Of a stretch of DNA of 64,000 nucleotides, positions 24,070 to 35,191 are shown in pieces. The stretch covers positions 310,001-374,000 of the forward strand of contig JAMIFM010000029.1 of the NCBI GenBank assembly GCA_035906255.1, in the 5' to 3' direction. The notes beneath the pieces were generated by a model. That model saw only the letters and a program-made list of their open reading frames with translations. It had not been told where the DNA came from and searched no databases. The stretch's first letter is position 1. Every line of letters begins with the position of its first letter. This DNA comes from SB11 sp035906255. Lineage in GTDB: Bacteria > Bacteroidota > Bacteroidia > UBA8524. The position numbers were made by a program, and so were the translations under genes.

Positions 24070-27000
24070 ATGAAAAAAACCATTTACTTTCTTGTAAGAA
24101 TGTGGGTTTTTCTGCTGTTTTCGCTGCCGCTGGCAGTAAATGCAGAGCGACTGGCTCCGCCCGGTCTTGAAACCTCACCCGCTGCTGCGCCAATGCCTGC
24201 GCCGGGATTCACCTTTAGTGCCAACGGAAACTGTGCCCCTGTAGTGGTACAGTTTTACAGTCAATTAGCCGGCCCCAGCTACAACTGGACGTTTGGCGAC
24301 GGCGGAACCAGCACCGATTGTAACCCCGTACACACCTATACTACACCGGGTGTATATACGGTTACTTTAGTGGCTACGGGCGGCACCTACACTACAACTA
24401 TTACCGTAGGGGCTACTCCGGTTGTTACTTTGCTAACCAATGATTTTGCCTGCCAAAACGAGTTAACAACGTACAACATTACCACCAGCATACCTGCTGC
24501 ATCATACAGTTGGTCGGCGCAAGGCGGTGTTACAAGTTCACCCACATCAACTTCAGTAGGTGTTACATGGACTAATTACGGTGTTAACTATCTTAACTAC
24601 ACCATTACCACCGCTGACGGTTGTACCAAAACCTTCACCTTTAAAATTAAGGTGATTCCTCCTCCATCTATTAACTTACCTTGTTGTAAAAAACGTGAAA
24701 ACGGCTCAACCAAACCTACACAAGGCCACGAAGGTGTGCCCGGCGGGGATGAGCCTTGCGGCGTTTGCGCAGGAAGCTACGATTGCTACCAAGGATACAT
24801 AGACGCGCAATTTGGTGTTGCTGCCGATTATACTTGGAACTGGACTGTAACTAACGGTACGATAGTTTCTATGAGCCCCGATTCTACCAAAGTATGTGTA
24901 GTTTGGGGTACTTCAGGCGTTGGTACCATTACCATCGAAATTACTCATAAGATATACGGCTGTAAAAATATACAAGAGTGCGAGTTGACCATTAATCCCG
25001 GAACAACTCCTGCATTTACTGTTGACGGCAATTGTATCAGCTCACCAGTAAACTTTAATGCTACTGCTACTACTCCTTTAAGCAGTGTTGAAACGTACTA
25101 TTGGGAGTTTGGCGACGGATATACCGAAACCACTTCTGTACCTACAGCTTCTCACCAATATACATTTACCGGAACTTATACTGCTACTCTTACAATTACC
25201 ACTCACGAAGGTTGCGAATACAAAGTAACCCAAACCTTTACCATCATATCAGGAACCAAACCTGAAATTGAATGCCCCGGAACTATTTGCGAAGGCAGCC
25301 GCCAGTGCTATAGCACCACAAGCATACCCGGAGCTACTTATGTTTGGAACATTGTTGGCGACGATCCGTCGTTACGTGTGATTACCGGAAACAAAGTTTG
25401 TGTTACTTGGGGTTCTGGCCCTGCGGGCACTGTTAGCGTTACCGTATTAGGCGGTGGTTATACCTGCACCAATACTGCTACCGAAGTAGTACCAATTATC
25501 AGCACAAACATTCCTATTATCGGTCCTGATGTAGTATGCCCCAATTCAGGGTATATGGAGTATTCAACCGTAAACTATGCCGGTGCTTGCTATAGCTGGC
25601 TGGTAAACGGTGTGCCCCAATCATCAACCTCAAACCAGTTGTGGGTAAATACATCCGCATACACCGGCACTATTAAAGTTGAAGTGTTTGTGAAACACGA
25701 ACTTACCTGCTGTGAGGGTAAAGGGTTGAAAGAAACCAAAATATTGCCTCAATACAGCATGGTTCCCTACAGTGGAACGGAGTGTATAGGAAATACGGTT
25801 ACTTATTACTTGATTTTCCCTGCCGGAGCTCCCTCAACTGATGTTTCATGGGACGTTGAAGGCGGAACGATTACTGCTTTTGATGCCTATTCGGTAACTA
25901 TTAATTGGGATCAAGTGGGTACGGGAAGCATTACTGCGGGTAACAATACACCCAACCAATATTGCAACAACAGCAGCAACAGCACATGGAACGTAACCGT
26001 TGTTGACAAAGCCACAGGTGACGATATCAGTGGCTCTGCATTGGTTTGCGGCGGTGCAACTGAAACCTATTACCATGCGTACCAATCCCCTACAGGTTCG
26101 GCCAGTGTTACTGTATTCCCTGCCGGCCCTGTTGTTTCTGCGGGTACTTATTCATCAAGTATAACTTTCCCTGCGGTTGGAACACCAACTACTTATACGG
26201 TATCGGTAACATATAACCACAGCGCATTACCAAACTGCGGTACTACCAAAACATACAATGTAACCGTAGTACCCAATACTGTGCCTGTATTTACTATACC
26301 TCCGGGCAATGTATGCGAAGGAGATATTGTTACTTATACCACATCAATGGCTGACCCTTCGTATTATGAGTGGGAAGTTATTGGCGGAAGTATTATCTCT
26401 GAGTCGTATGCTTCGGGTATATTAACCCTGCAAATACAGTGGAACAGCACGGTAAACAGTAGTATTACTGTTAGAAACGTTGCTTGCGGTACTGAAAACA
26501 CTCAAGTAATCCCTGTAAACGGCAAGCCTGTTGTTATTATTACCCCCGGCCCTATAAGCTGTAGCAGCACAAGCATAACCCTAAACGTAGCCCCCATTTG
26601 GACCAGCTATACTTGGACTCCTGCTTTGCCCGGCACACCTACTGTTAGTGTTTCAACACCCGGTATGTACAGCGTAGAGGTAAGCAATGGAGTATGTACA
26701 AACACAGGTAACATAAACGTTTCGTTTATCACACCTACCCCGCCTGTTATCAACTCGTTCACAACCACCTTGCAAAACGATTTTTGCCCCAAATACTACA
26801 CTGTATGCCCTAATATTACATTAGGTTCGGGTGGTATTGCATCGTATAGCTGGACGTTTACAGGCACAAATATTACCTCTTCAAATGCTGCTTGCCCAAC
26901 GTTCCAAATTCCGGCCAGCTTAACTCCTGTAACTGTTAACTGGTCGCTTACAGTAACCGATGTTTACGGATGTACGAGCAGCCTAAGCGGTTCATTTACG

Positions 27001-30000
27001 GATAGTTGTGATCCCGGTCCCGGTTGTCCAAACTACTTGGCAACCTTCTCTGTCACATACAATCCTTGTACTGAACAGTTTACCACCGTTGGAACCAACA
27101 TCGTAAGTATATTCTGGGATTTTGGTGACGGTGCAACCGGAAACGGAATGAACCCCACACACAGTTACGGTAGCCCTTGCAGCAAAAACGTAATTGCATA
27201 CGTGAAGGATATTAACGGTTGTATGAAACCCTTCCCCTTCACTATCAACTTACCTTATGTAATAAATAGCCCGACAATCTCAGTAAACAACACACCTTGT
27301 AGCGGAACAACCTCTATAAGTGCTTCGGGTATCAGTGTTTGTACCGGCAGTGGCTTAACACCCACCTACACTTGGACAATAACTCCCGCAGGCAGTGGAA
27401 CCCCTGTTATTTCAGGCTTGGTTACCTCATCAACGCTAAATGTTACAACATTAGGCTTGGCAAACGGTAATTATACTGCACAAGTAGTAATGGTGGTTGC
27501 AGGCTGTTCAGCAACAGCTACCAACAACTTTAATATTGGCGGTTTGATTGCCAACTTTGTAAGTTGTGGTGGTTGTGCAGGTTCGCCCATCACGTTTGGC
27601 GACCAATCATTGCAATACCAAGCACCCATTATACAATGGCAATGGACTGTGGTAGGCCCTCCGAACTACAATTCGTTCTTGCAAAACCCAACCATCGATT
27701 TCACTATCCCTGGTCCTTATACCGTAACGCTTACCGTTACCGATAATAACTTGTGTACCGATAACCACACGGTTGTTATCAACGTATTGCCTACGTTTGC
27801 GCCCGGCGATATTGAAGTTAACGGTACATCAACCCCATCAGGAACTGAGTTTGAGGTTTGCCCCGAAGACCTTTATACCTTGGATGCTCCATACGACCCA
27901 ACATATACCTACCAATGGTCAACCGGTTCAACATCAAACACCATTAACGTTACTGAGCAAGGCGAATATTTTGTAACGGTATTTAATTCAAGTGGTTGCG
28001 CTACCAAAGTAGGCCCCATCATCTTTAAATACAAACCCGCGGCAGAAGCTATTATACTGGCTACTGTTAATGAGTGTGCAAACAGATTGTTAAGAGCCTT
28101 TACAGGTGTAGGATATACCTATAATTGGACATATCCTCCCGGCGGAACATCAACTCAATCATTCATTAACTTAACCACCAGCGGAACAGTTACATTAACC
28201 GTTTCTAATTTGTACGGGTGTACTTCAACAATCTCACAATACATGAACGTTGACCCGACCCCATCGGTAAGTATATCAGCAGCTCCGGCATTATTCTGCC
28301 CCGGTACTACAGTAACGCTTACTGCATCAGTAACAGGCGGCACAGGGCCATTTAACCCTGCGTTCTGGAACAATGGAGTAACAAGTACCACCAACCCTGT
28401 AACTGCTCCCGGCTTATATACTTATTATGTTACAGATGCGAATGGCTGCAAAGCAGAAGGTTCTTTGAATCTGAATACTGATTTGCCTACCGGACTTGAT
28501 AAACTTCCCTACGGATGTTATGATGTATGCGGTCCTGTTTCGTTCTGTGCAGGTACTATTCCTTGGGGATGGACAGGCCAATGGCAGTTAAACGGTAGTG
28601 ATTACGGCCCAACCATACCACAAAACGGTAACATTGCTACTACTTTTAACAGCCCCGGTACTTATGTATTGGTTTATGACCCAATAAACCCTGCAACACA
28701 TTGCAGTGCAACCTCTAAACCAATTACATTAAACTTTATTTCATTACCGGCGTTTACAATAACTTACCCCGGCCTTCCACAATTGTGTATTGGTGCAGGC
28801 GGTAGCATATTGCTTACCGTTAATCCTCAATCAACCGAGTATAACTACGAGTGGTTCTTAAATGGTCTTTCGGTAGGCTTTGGCTATACATATACCGCGA
28901 CCGCACCCGGACATTATACCGTTGAGATAAGCAAAAACGAATGCTGTATTAAAACCATTGGTATTGATATAACTGAGATTAATTGCTGCTTTGAAAACCC
29001 CGGTGTTGAGTTTACTCCAATCACCTCACCTTATACTGTAAACGGTAAAGAATTCTGGTTTAATAAGTACTACATTGATGCCGTAGTTACCGTTCCAAGC
29101 GGTGCAATTCTTGATTTAACCAATGTTGACTGCGTATTTGGCGAATTTGGTGAAATCGTGGTACAAGGTGATGGTTTCTTGCGTTGCAACAACTCAGTAT
29201 TGCGTCCTTGCGAAAAAGACGACATTTGGAAAGGTGTTACTTTCGTCGGCCCTCAAGCATCAGGCTGGATAAATACCACCACCATCAAAAATGCCATTGT
29301 TGCGGTAAATATCCGTAGCAACGAAACAGGTGTTCGTTTAACGGATAACTCATTCATCAAGTGCCAAACTTCAGTACGTCTTGAAAAATCACGCAGGCAG
29401 CAATCAATCAGCGGTAATACGTTTGAGATTGACGAAAGCCGTTTGGAATACCCATCTACACCTAATCAATATTGGGCAATATGGATGCGTGATGTTGAAA
29501 TGCAAGGCTTAATAGCCCAAAACCAATTTAGGCACGTACAACCGCGCAAAACCAGCAACATTTACTACGGTATCTATTCGGCGCACTCAACCTTCACTGC
29601 ATCAGAAAACCAATTTAACGATATGTACAGGGCGGTAGATTTAACTACCAATACTAACGTTATCGCATTGGAAGAAAACGTAGTGAAACTGAACCAAATG
29701 AAGGAAAACTACGACTTGTACCAAATACGTATTACCGATTGCCACAACCCTGTTTTGGTATATCAAAACCAATTGTATAACGGTATAGGCGATCGGTCAA
29801 CCGCAGGTGGTATTTATTGCGAAAAAACAACCCGCACCCATATTAAAGACAACTCGTTCGATGGCTTCTTAATAGGTGTGTATGGTTTGTATACCCGCGA
29901 ACTGCACTTAAACCAAAACACGCTTACCAATAGCACAGGCATAGGTTTGTGTGTACAAAGCACAGAGCGTTCTATAATATCGTGTAACGATATTAGCTCA

Positions 30001-31260
30001 ATGGCAACCAATAACAGTCAGTTTGGTGGAGGCCCATTGTGGGGTATCGCTGATTTGGACGGTAACGGTAGCTCAAGCATTTATACCAACTGTATTAAAG
30101 ATATGCATACTGCTATTTATCTAAGGGCTAATGAAAACTACAACTTGCCCGAACTGGTAAATAACTATATGTATAACTACAAAGACAATGGTATATACAA
30201 CGAGAACTACGTGGGCTCAATAGGTAACCCCGGCGGGCCATTGGCAGCAGGGCGCAATACCTTTATGAGCAACAACGGAAACGCCGGTACTACTGTCGAT
30301 ATCAACTCAGTAACTACCTTCATCACAGAGGGCGGTAACTTCGGTATCTTAATGACCAACAACGTAGGAGCTACTACAGGGCAGGATGAGTATTACTCAA
30401 CAGCAGCCTGCGGACAGCAAATACAACAGTCGTACCCACGCAACCAACTGGATAGGTTTAACGTTTGTGATATCTATTATTTAGAGGCTTGGGTATTTAA
30501 AGATGCCGACGGCAAGTATGTTCTTAAAGAAGGTGCAAAAGAAATCACTCAGGCAGTGGTTAATGAGCACCTGAAAGAAGGCAAACAAGAAATAATAGGC
30601 ATGATAACCGCTCAGATGCTAACCGGTGAAGAGCCTGCCAAGCGTGCATCACAAGCGGTACTTGCAAGCAACATGGATAAAAACACTATGGCAACGGTAC
30701 TGGTGCTTAATGCAGTAAGTAACGGCAATACACAACTTGCCGCTGATTTGCTTGCATCGCAACAGTTGTCGGGCATCCATGCTGATTTGCGCAGTGTGCT
30801 TACTACTTATCTTGAGCTAAAAGGCAACCCCGTTCTAACCGCGTCGCAAAGTAGCTTGATGAAAGCCATTGACGGTCGTGAGAACGAATACAGCCCATTA
30901 GCAAGAGACATTGTACAGGCTTACGAAGGAGAGCATGACTACAAGTTCAAGAAATTCCCAACTCCTGAACTAAAACCAGCCTCTAACACTGTACAACGCT
31001 ACACCAACAACATTTCGGTATATCCCGTACCCGCATCAAACCACGTTACTCTTGAGTACAACGTAACCGATGCTAAAGTAAAAGGGGTTAAAGTTATGTC
31101 GGCTATAGGTGCTGAGGTAGCAAACTTTAGCTACACCTTGCAAGCAGGTACCGTTGATATTGATATATCAACCCTTGCTCCCGGTGTATATAGCGTAGTG
31201 CTTGATACTGACAACAAACAATTGCCTGTTATGACAGGCCGCTTTATCAAACTGCAATAA
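24070..31260 (+). CDS. Giant secreted PKD-repeat/beta-helix adhesin with T9SS sorting domain
   Basis: 2396 aa. Signal peptide (about 1-25, ending AVNA), then about 1600 residues of tandem PKD and PKD-like Ig domains. Clear PKD signatures are YNWTFGDGGTSTD (near 73), YYWEFGDG (near 342), IFWDFGDGATGNG (near 1015) and WQWTVVG (near 1190). Other repeats share a paired-Cys pattern (CxG..CY....PGATYVW...C.TWG). A Cys-rich insert CCKKREN..CGVC lies near 205-235. Residues about 1640-2110 form a right-handed beta-helix rich in N-x-F/I rungs; then an alpha-helical segment (about 2135-2310), which is unusual before the tail; then the T9SS type A sorting domain (about 2318-2396, ISVYPVPASNHVTLEY). Likely surface-anchored, mediating adhesion or polymer binding. 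Followed by a strong terminator. Confidence 0.88.
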   Translation: MKKTIYFLVRMWVFLLFSLPLAVNAERLAPPGLETSPAAAPMPAPGFTFSANGNCAPVVVQFYSQLAGPSYNWTFGDGGTSTDCNPVHTYTTPGVYTVTLVATGGTYTTTITVGATPVVTLLTNDFACQNELTTYNITTSIPAASYSWSAQGGVTSSPTSTSVGVTWTNYGVNYLNYTITTADGCTKTFTFKIKVIPPPSINLPCCKKRENGSTKPTQGHEGVPGGDEPCGVCAGSYDCYQGYIDAQFGVAADYTWNWTVTNGTIVSMSPDSTKVCVVWGTSGVGTITIEITHKIYGCKNIQECELTINPGTTPAFTVDGNCISSPVNFNATATTPLSSVETYYWEFGDGYTETTSVPTASHQYTFTGTYTATLTITTHEGCEYKVTQTFTIISGTKPEIECPGTICEGSRQCYSTTSIPGATYVWNIVGDDPSLRVITGNKVCVTWGSGPAGTVSVTVLGGGYTCTNTATEVVPIISTNIPIIGPDVVCPNSGYMEYSTVNYAGACYSWLVNGVPQSSTSNQLWVNTSAYTGTIKVEVFVKHELTCCEGKGLKETKILPQYSMVPYSGTECIGNTVTYYLIFPAGAPSTDVSWDVEGGTITAFDAYSVTINWDQVGTGSITAGNNTPNQYCNNSSNSTWNVTVVDKATGDDISGSALVCGGATETYYHAYQSPTGSASVTVFPAGPVVSAGTYSSSITFPAVGTPTTYTVSVTYNHSALPNCGTTKTYNVTVVPNTVPVFTIPPGNVCEGDIVTYTTSMADPSYYEWEVIGGSIISESYASGILTLQIQWNSTVNSSITVRNVACGTENTQVIPVNGKPVVIITPGPISCSSTSITLNVAPIWTSYTWTPALPGTPTVSVSTPGMYSVEVSNGVCTNTGNINVSFITPTPPVINSFTTTLQNDFCPKYYTVCPNITLGSGGIASYSWTFTGTNITSSNAACPTFQIPASLTPVTVNWSLTVTDVYGCTSSLSGSFTDSCDPGPGCPNYLATFSVTYNPCTEQFTTVGTNIVSIFWDFGDGATGNGMNPTHSYGSPCSKNVIAYVKDINGCMKPFPFTINLPYVINSPTISVNNTPCSGTTSISASGISVCTGSGLTPTYTWTITPAGSGTPVISGLVTSSTLNVTTLGLANGNYTAQVVMVVAGCSATATNNFNIGGLIANFVSCGGCAGSPITFGDQSLQYQAPIIQWQWTVVGPPNYNSFLQNPTIDFTIPGPYTVTLTVTDNNLCTDNHTVVINVLPTFAPGDIEVNGTSTPSGTEFEVCPEDLYTLDAPYDPTYTYQWSTGSTSNTINVTEQGEYFVTVFNSSGCATKVGPIIFKYKPAAEAIILATVNECANRLLRAFTGVGYTYNWTYPPGGTSTQSFINLTTSGTVTLTVSNLYGCTSTISQYMNVDPTPSVSISAAPALFCPGTTVTLTASVTGGTGPFNPAFWNNGVTSTTNPVTAPGLYTYYVTDANGCKAEGSLNLNTDLPTGLDKLPYGCYDVCGPVSFCAGTIPWGWTGQWQLNGSDYGPTIPQNGNIATTFNSPGTYVLVYDPINPATHCSATSKPITLNFISLPAFTITYPGLPQLCIGAGGSILLTVNPQSTEYNYEWFLNGLSVGFGYTYTATAPGHYTVEISKNECCIKTIGIDITEINCCFENPGVEFTPITSPYTVNGKEFWFNKYYIDAVVTVPSGAILDLTNVDCVFGEFGEIVVQGDGFLRCNNSVLRPCEKDDIWKGVTFVGPQASGWINTTTIKNAIVAVNIRSNETGVRLTDNSFIKCQTSVRLEKSRRQQSISGNTFEIDESRLEYPSTPNQYWAIWMRDVEMQGLIAQNQFRHVQPRKTSNIYYGIYSAHSTFTASENQFNDMYRAVDLTTNTNVIALEENVVKLNQMKENYDLYQIRITDCHNPVLVYQNQLYNGIGDRSTAGGIYCEKTTRTHIKDNSFDGFLIGVYGLYTRELHLNQNTLTNSTGIGLCVQSTERSIISCNDISSMATNNSQFGGGPLWGIADLDGNGSSSIYTNCIKDMHTAIYLRANENYNLPELVNNYMYNYKDNGIYNENYVGSIGNPGGPLAAGRNTFMSNNGNAGTTVDINSVTTFITEGGNFGILMTNNVGATTGQDEYYSTAACGQQIQQSYPRNQLDRFNVCDIYYLEAWVFKDADGKYVLKEGAKEITQAVVNEHLKEGKQEIIGMITAQMLTGEEPAKRASQAVLASNMDKNTMATVLVLNAVSNGNTQLAADLLASQQLSGIHADLRSVLTTYLELKGNPVLTASQSSLMKAIDGRENEYSPLARDIVQAYEGEHDYKFKKFPTPELKPASNTVQRYTNNISVYPVPASNHVTLEYNVTDAKVKGVKVMSAIGAEVANFSYTLQAGTVDIDISTLAPGVYSVVLDTDNKQLPVMTGRFIKLQ

Positions 31261-31281
31261 CAGTTTAGATAAGCACACTAT

Positions 31282-31312
31282 AAAAGCCGTCCCCTTAGGG
31301 GACGGCTTTTTT
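31282..31312 (+). terminator. Terminator of the giant adhesin gene
   Basis: Arms AAAAGCCGTCCCC and GGGGACGGCTTTT with a TTAG loop and a T-run. Confidence 0.9.
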
Positions 31313-31379
31313 GCGTTATTAAGTCGAAACAAAAGGCTAAAACCCCATCGCTATTAAGAAAAAATGTAGTATTGTATAA

Positions 31380-34300
31380 ATGAACCTACGCCCGTTTATT
31401 ATCCTTTGCCTATACATTTTGCCAACAGTGCGCGGGTTCTCGCAAAGCTATTGGGAAAACATAGATTTGTACACCTCCAGAAACGGGCTGCCCAACAACT
31501 CAATACTCTCCATTCATCAAGACACAAGAGGTTTTCTTTGGTTGGGAACGTATAACGGACTTTGCCGCTATGACGGCAACGAATTTATCAGCTTTTCGGA
31601 TGGAAAAAAGGGTTCTCCGTTAATCAACTCCATTCAATCTATGGCTCAAGATAAAGCAGGAGATATCTGGGTGGCAACCCGCACAGGGATAATGGCCAAA
31701 CTGGAATACAGTACTAAAAAGTGGACTTGGGAAAAGCACCTGCCAAGAGGGCTTAGTGTGGTACAATGCGACAGCTTTAACAACGTATGGGCAGGAGGTA
31801 TATATGGGAATATTTACATAATAGAAAATGGCGTAGTTACAGAAATAGGACGAATAAAGACCACAATAAAAAAGATAATTCCTGTCTCTATACACACAGT
31901 GCGCATTACATCAGCAGAGGGTGTTTTCCTTGTTGATTCCCGAACAAAACAAATAACCAAAGAAACGTTACCCAAAGGGGTAGAATTAATAGAATGGATT
32001 GAAGAATCGCATACCGCTACTTATTATATGCTATATGGCAACAGGGTGGTAGTAAAACCCAAAAACGGCTCCGTGGTGCCTATTACTATAACAAACGAGT
32101 TCGCGATTAATGTTTATAAAAACACCCCTTCAACATTAAAAAACGGTAATCTGTTACTCTCAAACGGGGAGGTGCTTTTTGAAATTAACGAAAAGGGTGA
32201 AATACTAAATAAGATTAACATTAACGAGCCCCCCGCCATACTGAAGGGTAATATTATGAATGTTGTTTACGAAGACAACTCAGGCCTATTATGGATGGGC
32301 ACTAATGCGGGGTTGTATAAGGTTGACCGCAGGAAAATCATATTCAAAAAATACACCTACAATAACCAGCAAAAAAAATTAGAGCATAATTATATAAGAG
32401 CTCTTTTTACTTATAAAAATGAGGTGTGGATAGGTACTAGGGAAGGCGAAATAGGCAAACTGGTATTTGATACTCTTACGGGCGAAACCATTTCAAGAAC
32501 ATGGTATTCCTCACGGTTGGCATGGAATAACCTAATAGATAAAGATTATACCACCAATGTGTTGTTGGCGGATGTGAATGAGAATATATGGGCAGCAGGG
32601 CAGGAAGGTATACTGAGGTTGGAAAAAGGAGGGAAAGAGTTTAAACAAATAACGTGCACCCAACAAGGTAAGCCAATATCAATACAAGTGGTATGGGGCT
32701 TATGCCTGATAAACGACAATGAAATGCTGGTGGCTTCTGCACGCGGAGTAGTGTTGCTTAATATCAAAACCAACGAAGTAAGCCCTATTTATCAAAATGG
32801 TTCCGTGGTTAACATTCCTGTTTGGAATGTGTTTAGGGATGTTTCAGGCACGGTTTGGGCAGGAACAAACAAAGGGCTGTTTATAGTGAAACATAAAACG
32901 TTGGTTAAAGCCCCTGCCGCATTGCACCAATCACTCGAAAACAAAAACGTTTGGAGCATTGCAGAAGACAAAGAAGGAAGTATGTGGTTTGGCACATCAG
33001 AAACCGGAGTGTATAAATTCACACCTAAAACAAACACCGTTACCAACTACACCACCCAAAACGGATTGGCAGATAATATTACAAGTGCAATTGTACAGGA
33101 TAAACAAGGCCATATTTGGATTAGTACTGTAAACGGGCTTACTAAGCTGGATGCCAAAACTAACAAAACCGTCACCTTTTGGGAAGAAGACGGGTTAATA
33201 AACAACGACTACAACTTTAAAGCGGGAGTTGCCACCACATGGGGTAAACTCTTTTTTGGAACAAAGCTGGGAATTGCAGCATTTTATCCGGAGCAGGTAA
33301 TAAATACTAATCAATTAAAAGGCCCGGTGGAAATTACGGGTGTGCGTATTAAGGGCGAAACAAACTGGCAGCATTACCATACAGGCACTCCTTTGCAATT
33401 AACGTACAACCATAACGACATTAGCCTGCGTTTCTCAATGCTGGAGTTTAGAAAAACAGCCAGCCACCGCTATATGTTTAAACTTGACGGATTTGAAGAA
33501 AATTGGCAAACCGCCTCAGCTGAGAACCCTGTAGCTGTTTATACCAATCTTCCTCCGGGCAAATACACCTTCTTAGTAAAAGCCTCTGTTGATGGCAGGA
33601 CATGGGATGGACAAACAATAGAGCAACAATTGATAGTAGTGCCTGCTATTTGGCAAACGCCCGTTTTTTGGGTAGTGATAATAGGGGTTTCGCTCACCAC
33701 TATAATCGTGCTGACTCGCCGCAGGATAAGCAACCTGCTTGCAAAAGAACGAGAAAAAGGTCGCATACAAAAAGAAATGGCCGAACTTGAGATGAAGGCA
33801 TTGCGGGCACAAATGAATCCCCATTTCATATTCAACTCCATTGGAGCCATACAGCATTACATGCTAAAAAACGATACGCAATCTGCTAATGAGTACCTTT
33901 CAAAATTTGCCAAACTGATGCGCCTGTTCCTTGAGTCATCACGCAATAACTATACAGTGCTGCAAAACGAAATAAATTTACTCACGTTATACATAACCCT
34001 CGAAAAATTGCGTTTTGAAGAAAAGTTTGAATATGAGATAATCGTGAGCCCCGATTTACAACCTGATGCAATAAAAATACCTTCAATGCTTTTACAACCC
34101 TTTGTTGAAAATGCCATTAATCATGGATTGATACATAAGACCGAAAACGGTAAACTCAAGGTAATTTTTAACAAAATAGCCGAAAAAAATCAACTGGAAT
34201 GCGTTATAGATGATAACGGAGTAGGTAGAAGTAAGTCGTCACAAATCAACCGGTTAAATAAAAACACTCACGTATCACAAGGCACCAAGATAGTTGAAGA

Positions 34301-34430
34301 GCGTGTAGATACATTTATGGTGATGGATGATTTGGAAATAGATGTGCGTATAATTGATAAATTTGAAAGTAACGGAGAAGCCGGCGGAACACGAGTGCGG
34401 GTAGTGATGCAAATAATAAAAAATCAATAG
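31380..34430 (+). CDS. Beta-propeller (Reg_prop/Y_Y_Y) LytS-type sensor histidine kinase
   Basis: 1016 aa. Signal peptide (1-22), then a periplasmic two-bladed-propeller region (about 25-650) of ligand-binding Reg_prop repeats such as IHQDTRGFLWLGTYNGLCRYDG, DNSGLLWMGTNAGLYKVD, DVSGTVWAGTNKGLFIV, DKEGSMWFGTSETGVYKF and DKQGHIWISTVNGLTKLD. A Y_Y_Y domain (about 660-745) follows, then a membrane helix (about 760-780), a short coiled coil and a LytS kinase domain. The acceptor His815 is in MNPHFIFNSIGA; the N-box is MLLQPFVENAINHGL. The architecture is that of Bacteroidota propeller sensors but with LytS rather than HisKA output and no fused regulator. It forms an operon with the LytTR gene 7 bp downstream. 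Confidence 0.92.
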   Translation: MNLRPFIILCLYILPTVRGFSQSYWENIDLYTSRNGLPNNSILSIHQDTRGFLWLGTYNGLCRYDGNEFISFSDGKKGSPLINSIQSMAQDKAGDIWVATRTGIMAKLEYSTKKWTWEKHLPRGLSVVQCDSFNNVWAGGIYGNIYIIENGVVTEIGRIKTTIKKIIPVSIHTVRITSAEGVFLVDSRTKQITKETLPKGVELIEWIEESHTATYYMLYGNRVVVKPKNGSVVPITITNEFAINVYKNTPSTLKNGNLLLSNGEVLFEINEKGEILNKININEPPAILKGNIMNVVYEDNSGLLWMGTNAGLYKVDRRKIIFKKYTYNNQQKKLEHNYIRALFTYKNEVWIGTREGEIGKLVFDTLTGETISRTWYSSRLAWNNLIDKDYTTNVLLADVNENIWAAGQEGILRLEKGGKEFKQITCTQQGKPISIQVVWGLCLINDNEMLVASARGVVLLNIKTNEVSPIYQNGSVVNIPVWNVFRDVSGTVWAGTNKGLFIVKHKTLVKAPAALHQSLENKNVWSIAEDKEGSMWFGTSETGVYKFTPKTNTVTNYTTQNGLADNITSAIVQDKQGHIWISTVNGLTKLDAKTNKTVTFWEEDGLINNDYNFKAGVATTWGKLFFGTKLGIAAFYPEQVINTNQLKGPVEITGVRIKGETNWQHYHTGTPLQLTYNHNDISLRFSMLEFRKTASHRYMFKLDGFEENWQTASAENPVAVYTNLPPGKYTFLVKASVDGRTWDGQTIEQQLIVVPAIWQTPVFWVVIIGVSLTTIIVLTRRRISNLLAKEREKGRIQKEMAELEMKALRAQMNPHFIFNSIGAIQHYMLKNDTQSANEYLSKFAKLMRLFLESSRNNYTVLQNEINLLTLYITLEKLRFEEKFEYEIIVSPDLQPDAIKIPSMLLQPFVENAINHGLIHKTENGKLKVIFNKIAEKNQLECVIDDNGVGRSKSSQINRLNKNTHVSQGTKIVEERVDTFMVMDDLEIDVRIIDKFESNGEAGGTRVRVVMQIIKNQ

Positions 34431-34437
34431 GCAAGGC

Positions 34438-35184
34438 ATGAAAGTAGTAATAGTTGATGACGAACGAAAAAGCAGGGAAACCATACAAACCCTTATTGAG
34501 AATTATTGCGAGGGGGTAACGGTAATAGGGACAGCTGAAAACATTGACCAAGCTCTGAAATGTATTGAAACAATGACTCCGGATGTTTTGTTGCTTGATA
34601 TATCAATGCCCGGAGGAAGCGGATTTGATTTGCTAAGAAAAATACCCAAAATAACTTTTGAGGTAATTTTTATTACCGCTTACGATGATTATGGCATACA
34701 AGCCATAAAAGCCAACGCGCTTGATTATTTACAAAAACCGGTAAGTATTGAAGAACTGAAACAGGCATTAGAAAAAGCCCGTACGCGCATACTTGAGAAA
34801 AATACAGCGGGGGGTATTAAATCATTAATTGACCAACTGGATACAACAAAACCATCGAAAATGGCAAAGATTGCCATTCCGGCCAGCGATGGTCTTGTAT
34901 TTGTAGCCAAGCATGATATTATTACGCTAAATGCTGAAGGTAGCTACACCACAATAATACTTGCCGGAGGGAAAAAGATAGTAAGTACCCGCCACCTAAA
35001 AGAATATGAAGACAGTTTGCCACCCGGTGATTTTATCAGGGTGCACCACTCCCACATCATCAACCTTGAACACGTTATCCATTACCAACGGGGTGAAGGG
35101 GGTGCTGTCTCTATGACCGACGGTTCTGTGGTAATCATCTCAAAACGTAAGAAGAAGGACTTTTTAGAACGCTTTACCTCTTAA
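34438..35184 (+). CDS. LytTR response regulator paired with the propeller kinase
   Basis: 248 aa. Receiver 1-125 with Asp7/Asp8, Asp54 in VLLLDISMPGG and Lys in DYLQKPVSIEE; LytTR domain about 145-248 with ITLNAEGSYTTIILAGGKKI and FIRVHHSHIINLEHVIHYQRGEGG. It stops 7 bp before the first of five CCACTTA-type repeats and is followed by the S74-domain T9SS protein gene, a likely target. Confidence 0.93.
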   Translation: MKVVIVDDERKSRETIQTLIENYCEGVTVIGTAENIDQALKCIETMTPDVLLLDISMPGGSGFDLLRKIPKITFEVIFITAYDDYGIQAIKANALDYLQKPVSIEELKQALEKARTRILEKNTAGGIKSLIDQLDTTKPSKMAKIAIPASDGLVFVAKHDIITLNAEGSYTTIILAGGKKIVSTRHLKEYEDSLPPGDFIRVHHSHIINLEHVIHYQRGEGGAVSMTDGSVVIISKRKKKDFLERFTS

Positions 35185-35191
35185 CCCCTTT

